A stretch of 64,000 nt of DNA, from the NCBI RefSeq assembly GCF_019175285.1, contig NC_056523.1:181442271-181506270 (forward strand). The letters are read 5' to 3'. Below the pieces are notes generated by a model. That model was not told where the DNA came from. It was given only the letters and a program-made list of their open reading frames with translations, and did no database searches. Shown piece after piece: positions 57,601 to 64,000 of the stretch; the stretch's first letter is position 1, and each line of letters opens with the position of its first letter. Source of the DNA: Sceloporus undulatus. Lineage: Eukaryota; Chordata; Lepidosauria; Squamata; Phrynosomatidae. The translations under genes and the position numbers were made by a program.

Positions 57601-60600
57601 GCTAGGAGTGAGGAGGAGGAGACGGCGAGAAAGGAGAAAGAAGGAACGAGCGGAGGGCGGGAGGTAGTGCATAGGCCGCAGGTAAGGAAGGAGGACGAGT
57701 GGGGAGAGAGGGCGGGGAGGCGGGTGGCAAATGGGTGAGATGATGAGAGGAGCGAGGGATGAAGCGAGAACGAGCGGAGGGAGGGAAGGGGGGAGAAGGG
57801 AGAGAGAAGCGGAGGATGGAGAGGCGGGCGAGAGGAGCAGGGGAGCGAGATGGCGAGAGAGAAGAAGAGAGAGTCAGAGCGGGAAGAGCGAGTGGCGAGG
57901 GAGGGGCGATGGGGAGGGAGAGGGAAGAAGGATGGGGGAGAGAGGAGGATTGCAAAAGAGGAAACGGGTGAAGAGGGTTACAGAAAGAGAGATGGGGGCG
58001 TGGAGAAAGGAATAGAGGGGGGGGAAGGGGAGGAAGAGACGTGAGTAGAGAGACAGAGAATCGGAGGGATAGCAAGAGAGAGAGGAGGAGAGGTGGGAGA
58101 GGGAAGAGGGAGAGAGGGAAGGGAGAGACTAGGGAGAGAGGGAGAGAGAGAGAGGAGAAGGGGAAAGGAAAGGGGCGAACGAGAAATGAGAGGGGGGAGA
58201 GAGGAGAGGGGGAGAGAAGGGGTGAGGAGAGAAGGGAGGGACGAGGGGAGCAAGGGGGAGGGCAGGAGGGGTGAGGAGGGGTGGGAGGGCGGAAGAGGAG
58301 AGGGAAGAGAGAGGATCGAAGGGAGGAGAGGAATAGAGGGGGGCGCGGAGGAGGCGAGAAGAGAGCCGAGAAGAGGACGAAAAGCGGATGAGAGAGGATA
58401 GAGGAGAGAGAAGGAAGAGGAGGGAGAGGGGGGAGGAGGAAGGGGAGAGGAGGAAGAGAGAGGGATGGGGATGGAGGAGAAGAAGTAGAGGGCGTCGGGA
58501 GAGAGACGGAGCGGAAGGGGGAGAGAGGTTGGGATGAGGACGGGAGGGAAGATACGGGCGAAGAAGGCGCGAGAGAGTAGAAGAGGAGGAGGACTAGAAG
58601 AGCAGAATAAGCGGGGAGGGATGAGAGGGAAGAGAGAGGAGAGGGGGGGAGACGAGACGCGAGAGGAAAGAGGGGAGGCGGGGGGAGGAGCGGGAGAGGA
58701 CGAAATGAGGTAAGACCGGAGTCGAGAAGGAGAGCCGGAGCGAGGATGAGGGAGGGGGCAGGAGGGCGAGGGAGAGTGAGAGCAGCGAGCCGAGGGAGGG
58801 AGGAGAGAGGGCGAGATCGAAGGAGAAGGCGAGCATGAAGGGAGAAAGGGGGAAGGAGGTGGGAGAGAGGTAGAGGGGCGGAAGGAGAGAGGGAGAGAGG
58901 GAGAAGGGAGAGAGAGAGTAAGGGGGATGAGAAAGGTCAGGGAGAAAGAAGAGAGAGAAGACAGAGAAGAAGACAGCGAGAGGAGTGGGATGAGGGGAGA
59001 GTGGAGGTATAGAGGGCCGGAGAAGAGGGGGAGATGAGGTGAGAGAAAGGGAGGGAGGGTGAGGTGAGAGCGGGGGGGAGGGAGGCAGGGAGGCGATGAG
59101 AGCAGAGGAGGAGGAGGGCAGGGAGCGGGGGGGGATGAGCGGAGAGAGGGAGAGAGGTGGGCGGAAGATGTGAGGCGAAAGGGCGTACGGCGGGGGCGAC
59201 GCGGGGGGGCCTGCGCGGGCAGGAGATGCCGGACAAAGAATAGGGGAAAGAGGACGAGGAGCGAGTGGAGCGGGGGTGAGGGAGAGTAAGGCGGGACGCG
59301 AGCAGGGCGGCAAGCGAGTGGGGGGCAAGCGGGAGAAGAGGAGCACAGCAAGCGGCGGGCGTGGAGGAGGCTGGCGGACGGAGCGGGAGGACGCGGCCCG
59401 GGAGAGCCGGGAGTCGGTGGTCGGCGGCGGGGCGCGCACGGGGGGCGAGAGGGGCAAGAGGGGTGAATGGGGGAGGAGAAGTGAGAAGCGAAGAGGGTAG
59501 GCAGAGAGGGGGTGGGGGGAAAGAGAAGCCATGAGAGAGAGAGGAGGCACGAAGAAGAGAAGATGGAAGGAGAGAAGGGGTAGGAGGGACCGGATGAGAG
59601 AGATGTAGGGAGCATGGCGGCGCAGTAGTAGAAAGAACGAGCGGGGGAAGGAGAGGGGAGAGAGGAGAAGAAGGGAGGAGAGGAGGAGACGAGAGGTGCA
59701 GATAAGGGCAGTATGCAGGGGAGGAGAATGGGAGAAGGACGGAGGGGAGAGGCAGAGAGAGCGGAGGGGGGAGAGACAGGTACGGAGGAAGAGAAGAGAA
59801 GGATGATGGAGAGGGAGGAGGGAAGGCAAAGAGAAGTGCGGGGTAGGAGAGAGGGGAAGCGGAGAGGGGCAGGGAAGAAGGAGGGAGAGTGACAGAGGAG
59901 AAGGAAGCGGGGAGAGGAGAGCGAGAAGGAAGCCGACGCAGGAAGAGAGAGCAGGAAAGGAGAAAGGGGGAGAAGGATGGGTAGGGGAGCGAGAAGGGAG
60001 AGGTAGGAGGGAGGTGCGGGTGGGGGAGCGAAGAGAAGAGGTAGGGCAGGGAGTCGAGTAGAGAACAGAGTGAGCAAGCAGGAGAGGTGGGGGGAGGCGA
60101 AAGAAGGAGAAGGGGGAAGAGGGGGGGAGGGGAGGAGAGACGCGAGTAGCGGGCAAGGAAGCAGAGGCAGCAGTGGAAGTCCATGATGGCATCTACAGGA
60201 AGAGAGAGACAAGAGATCACGAGTGGGAGGACGGGAAGGAGGACAGAGGGGTCGGGGGAGGGGAGGGGGGGAGGGGAGCGTAGGGAGGCCGACGTGCCCG
60301 GCATGCGGGCGAGCGGTCGCACGACGGGCGGCGGAGCGCGGTGCGCGCGGCGGCCCGCGGGGCGGCGAGGCGCGCAGCGACAGTGAGATACCTAAGCAAT
60401 GACGTAGCGGCGTAGCCAGAGGAGGAGGAGGGGAGAGATGAGGGGCAAGAGAGGCGTCCAAGGAGGCGAGAAGTAGGGGACGGCGCGCGCGCGGGACGCA
60501 GGGTGACGGACAGGGGGCGGGGGGTGAGAGTACGGAGGAGAGAGGGAGGAGGGGGCAGAGGGCTGCGAAGGAAGCGAGAGGAGGTAAGATCGGCGGCGGC

Positions 60601-63600
60601 CAGAGGAGGAGGAGGTGGGAGTGCAGAGCTGAGTGGGGGGAGGAGCCGCAGCGGGCGGAGGGGATGCCCGGTGGCAGGAGACTGCAGCCGGGGGCCGGCC
60701 ATTAGATGGCGACGGCGCGCGGGCGCGGAGTGACTACGCCAGCGGGCGCGCGGCAGGGGGGGAGAGGCGGTCGGGGGCCAACGCGCCTGGGGCGGCGGGC
60801 GCGCGGCAGGGAGCGAGCGCGCGAACGCAGGGGCGCGTGCGGCGGCGGCAGGCGGGGGAGGAGGCGGGCCCAGCGACGGCGCGCGAGCAGCAGTAGCGCC
60901 AGCAGGGCGGGCGCACGCGCGGAGATGAGAGGGAGTAGGAAGGGAGTGGGGAGCAGGACGGAGAAGGTGAAGGGGGGAGACGAGGGGAGAGAAGGAAAGG
61001 GGGGGGGGCAGGGAGAGGAGGGGAGACGAGAGCGGGGAGAGGGGAGGGGAGAAGGGGGAAAGGGGAGAGGGAGACGAGATGAGGGGGAGGAGAGGAGGGA
61101 GCGGGAATGGGGCTGAGAGAGAGAGGGAAGGAGGGAGGGGAAGGAGGGAGGGAGCGAGAGCGGGGAGAGGAGAAGATGAGAGAGAATCAGGAGGAGAGGG
61201 AGTCGAGAAACGAGGAGAAAGGCGAAGAGCGACGGATCAGGTGAGAGAGGAGGGCAGCGAAGATAGATGGAGAAGAGGGAGAGAGGAGACGTAAGGGCCA
61301 GAGGAGAGGCACGCAGAGAAATGAAGAGCACGGAGGAGGCGAGGAAGGGAGGGAGAGGCGAGAGGAGCAGAAGGGGAGGGGAGAGTGATAGGAGAGGGGA
61401 GAGGGAAGGCGGCGGAGAGGGAGGAAGGAGAGGAGACCAGAAAAGGGGGGGATGGGAGAGCTGGTAAAGGAGGAGAAGGAAGGCGGGTAGGGGGGGGAGG
61501 AAGGCGAGGGGCAGCATGAGGAGAGAGGGGAGCTCGGGCGGAGGAAGAGAGGAGGAGAGGAGAGACGAAGGGTAAGAGAAGCGCGAGAGGAGAGGAGGGA
61601 GGAAGGGAGAGGGAGAACAGCGAACGATGGAGAAGGGGCGGAGAGCAGGGGACTAGAGGCAAGGCGAGGAGAGAGAGTGAAGGAGGTAAGGCGAGGGAGA
61701 GGAAGGAGAGAACGTAGAGGATGGCGAGGGGATGGGAGAGAGGAGGAGGAGACGAGGGTGGGCAAGAAAGAGTGTCGAGGAGAGAGCCGGAGAGGAGGGA
61801 TGAGGAAAGGGAGCGGATGGGGAGCGGCCTAGAGAGCGGTATGTTTTTTGTGGGATAGGGTAGTGGCGGAGGTGCGGCGAGCAGGCGGCGAGCGACCGGG
61901 GGGAGCGGCGGCGGGAGCGGGGGGGTGCGGTCGGCGCCGCGGAAAGGGAACGGGAATGGGGAGGGGAGCGCGCGGGAGCGGGCGTGAGGAGAGCGAGAGC
62001 GGGGGTGCGGCCTGGGGCGGCGGACGGCAGGAGAGGGGCGCGGAGCTATGGAGGAGGGGTCGGCGAGGCGCGAGATGCGAGCAGGGGCGCGGCGGATGGA
62101 GCGCCTCGGGAGCGCGCTGCGCTCGAGGCGCGAGGCCGCGCGAAGAGCTCGCGGGCGGGTGCGGCGGCTGGGAGCTGCGTGGCGGCAGCAGCGGAGTGCG
62201 GGGGTACGAGACCAGGGAAGCGAGCTGAGAAGCAGAGGTGCGCGGACGAGAGTCGCTGCGCAGGAGGGGGGGAGACGAAGCGGGTGGCGAGACGAGGAGC
62301 CTGCCGGCAGAGGGGCGGCGGGGGGCGGGCACGGAGGCGAGGCGCAGGATGGGGAGCCGCGAGAGGAGCGCGAGGCAGTGGAGCGGGGTGGCGTCTCGGC
62401 ACGAGAGCGAGCGGAGAGGGTCTGCGGAAGCGGCAGACGCAAAAGGCGCGCGGCCGCGGCGCGAGAAGGCCGGAAGCGGCGAGAAGGCGCCGCGCAGGCA
62501 GGCGAGGGCGGGCGACGGGAGTACGGGGCAGGCGAGAGCGCGGCGCGGACGACGGCCGGCAGAGCGCGCGCCGGGCACGGCGAGGGGTAGGCAGCGCAAG
62601 AGAGGCGATGCTGGGGCGTAGAGCGTGGCGAAAGCCTGCGCGACAGGACGAGGGCGCACGGCGTCGCCGGAGACTGAGCAGCGGCGAGCCACGGAGCGGG
62701 GGGCAGGGCCGCTGGAGGGGCAGGGCGTAGAAGCAAGGGAGCGAAGGGGGCCGGAGGGGAGCGCGGGGCGGTTCGAGGAGCAGAGAGGGGAGCGCGCGCG
62801 GGTCGCCGTGAGACGTGCGGGGGAGCGGGCGCGAGGGCCCGCGGGCCTGCGACGTAGGGCGGCTAGCGGGCAGCAGTAGGGCCCAGCGACACGAAGGCGT
62901 GGTCGCGCGGAGCGGGGAGACGGTTCCGCTGCGGGAGAGGGGGGGAGGCGACGGGGTACGAGGCGCGCCGGAGCACTGAGCGGCCGCAAGGGGGGAGGGA
63001 GAGGCCGAGCCGGGAGAGGCCGGCGGGGCGCAGCGCGGTGGAACGAGAGAAGAGCGCGTGATGGGAATAGCGGGAGGAGGAAGGAGGGAATGAGGAAAGG
63101 GAGAAGAGTAGGGGGGCGGAGAGGGGGAAAGAGACTAAGGAGGTGAGAAGAGGGAGTGGAGGAGGGCAGTGAGATAGATGGAGCATGGAGAGAAGGGAAT
63201 AGGGAGGTAAAGAGGGGAAGCAGGTGGGGGGGGGAAGGGGGAGAGGGAGAGAGAGATGAGGGGGAGGCAGAGGGCGGGAACGGAGAGGATGGAGAGGGGT
63301 GGCAAGGAGAGTAGAGAAGAGGAGGGGAGAGAGAAGGTAGGAGGAAGAGGTCAGAGAGAAAGGAGAGAGAGGAGAGCGAGAGTAGAAGGGGAGGGAGAAG
63401 AAAGAGATGGAAGGGATAGGGACATGGCGGGGAGGGACGGGTTGAGGGGGAGAAGCGGGGAGAGGAAGGGGAGAGGGTAAGGATTGGGGAAGTAAGGGAT
63501 GCGGGAACGGGGGCGAGGGGGGGAGGAGAGAGGAAAGGCCAAGAGTAGGGAGGGTGGAGAGGAGGGGAGGAGGGAGGGAAGAACGAATGAAGAGGGGTGC

Positions 63601-64000
63601 GGAGTGGCGGGGGAAGCGGAGAGAGAGGGAGAATGGGGGGGCAGACGGAGGAGCGATGGACGTGAGGGAGGAGAGAGGGAAAGGGCAAAGAATAGAAAGG
63701 AAGGGTAAGAGAGAGCGGAGGGAAAAGGGTGGCGTGGAGGTAGAGAAGAGGAGTAGGGGGAAAAGAGGCGGGGAGGCGAGGGGGAGAGTGGAGGGAGGAA
63801 GGAGAAGGAGGAGAGAGGCAGAGGGAGGAAGGGGGGGAGCGAACTGAGGGGGAGAGGAGGGGGGGGGATGGATAAGAGGGGAGGAAGGGGCGCGGGGACA
63901 CAGAGAAGGTAGAGAGTAGGATGGGGGAGAGAGGAGGGAGGGGAGGGGAGTGAGGGAGGAGGGGGAAGAGAGAGGAGAAGGGGGGAGCGGGAAGGCGGGG
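51676..64000. other. T-poor, G-biased low-complexity block
   Basis: About 12.3 kb in which the plus strand is nearly all G, A and C, with G far in excess and T rare. Two textures alternate. A GC texture with very frequent CpG occurs at about 51676-53540, 54780-56800, 59160-59460, 60280-60920 and 61860-63050. A polypurine texture of GAGG, GGGA and GAGA words fills the rest. There is no fixed period, no known repeat, no rRNA and no codon structure. It continues past the right edge. It may be real extreme DNA, such as a missing-from-assembly type GC region, or a read or assembly artefact. Confidence 0.85.

Noticed and set aside
57978-60461. Minus-strand open frame of 827 residues, and 690-residue frame at 61829-63901
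   Set aside because: Same compositional cause. There are no conserved motifs, other long frames overlap them, and they cross texture boundaries without change.

Overview
This window looks like nuclear DNA from a squamate reptile, most likely an iguanian lizard such as a Sceloporus, Phrynosoma or Anolis relative. The evidence is one large intron-rich host gene with a keratin 8 protein, embedded in dense lizard-type interspersed repeats: BovB, L2-like, CR1 and L1 LINE fragments, tRNA-derived SINEs with ACA tails, Tigger, hAT and Harbinger-like miniature DNA transposons. The genus is an inference; nothing in the sequence names it.

Positions 1-21,540 are intergenic and repeat-rich. No conserved host exon was found there. 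The left edge is a minus-strand L2/CR1-group LINE whose reverse transcriptase is still readable. A BovB copy interrupted by an hAT element lies at 8.5-9.9 kb. There is a 10-N gap at 19,002.

Positions 21,540-41,996 hold KRT8 on the plus strand. It has a TATA and GC-box promoter and nine exons, and all splice phases agree to give a 474-residue protein. Internal exon lengths of 209, 61, 96, 165, 126 and 221 nt match the type II keratin pattern. Intron 1 (7.9 kb) carries a tandem array of a GTCCTCC-rich unit. The protein should pair with a type I keratin, normally keratin 18, to form intermediate filaments of simple epithelia. No type I keratin is visible in the window.

Positions 42,000-51,650 are downstream intergenic DNA. 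They hold a complete-looking 1.09-kb Harbinger-like element, a tandem triplet of a 226-bp palindromic MITE, a second inverted copy of the intron 1 tandem unit, and a GC-rich segment followed by an AT-rich tract.

Positions 51,676-64,000, after a 25-N gap, are a 12.3-kb block unlike everything else. It is nearly T-free and strongly G-biased, and it alternates between a CpG-rich texture and a polypurine (G+A) texture. It has no recognisable genes. Its very long open frames are explained by base composition. It is either a genuine extreme low-complexity region or a sequencing or assembly artefact, and it is the most unusual thing here.
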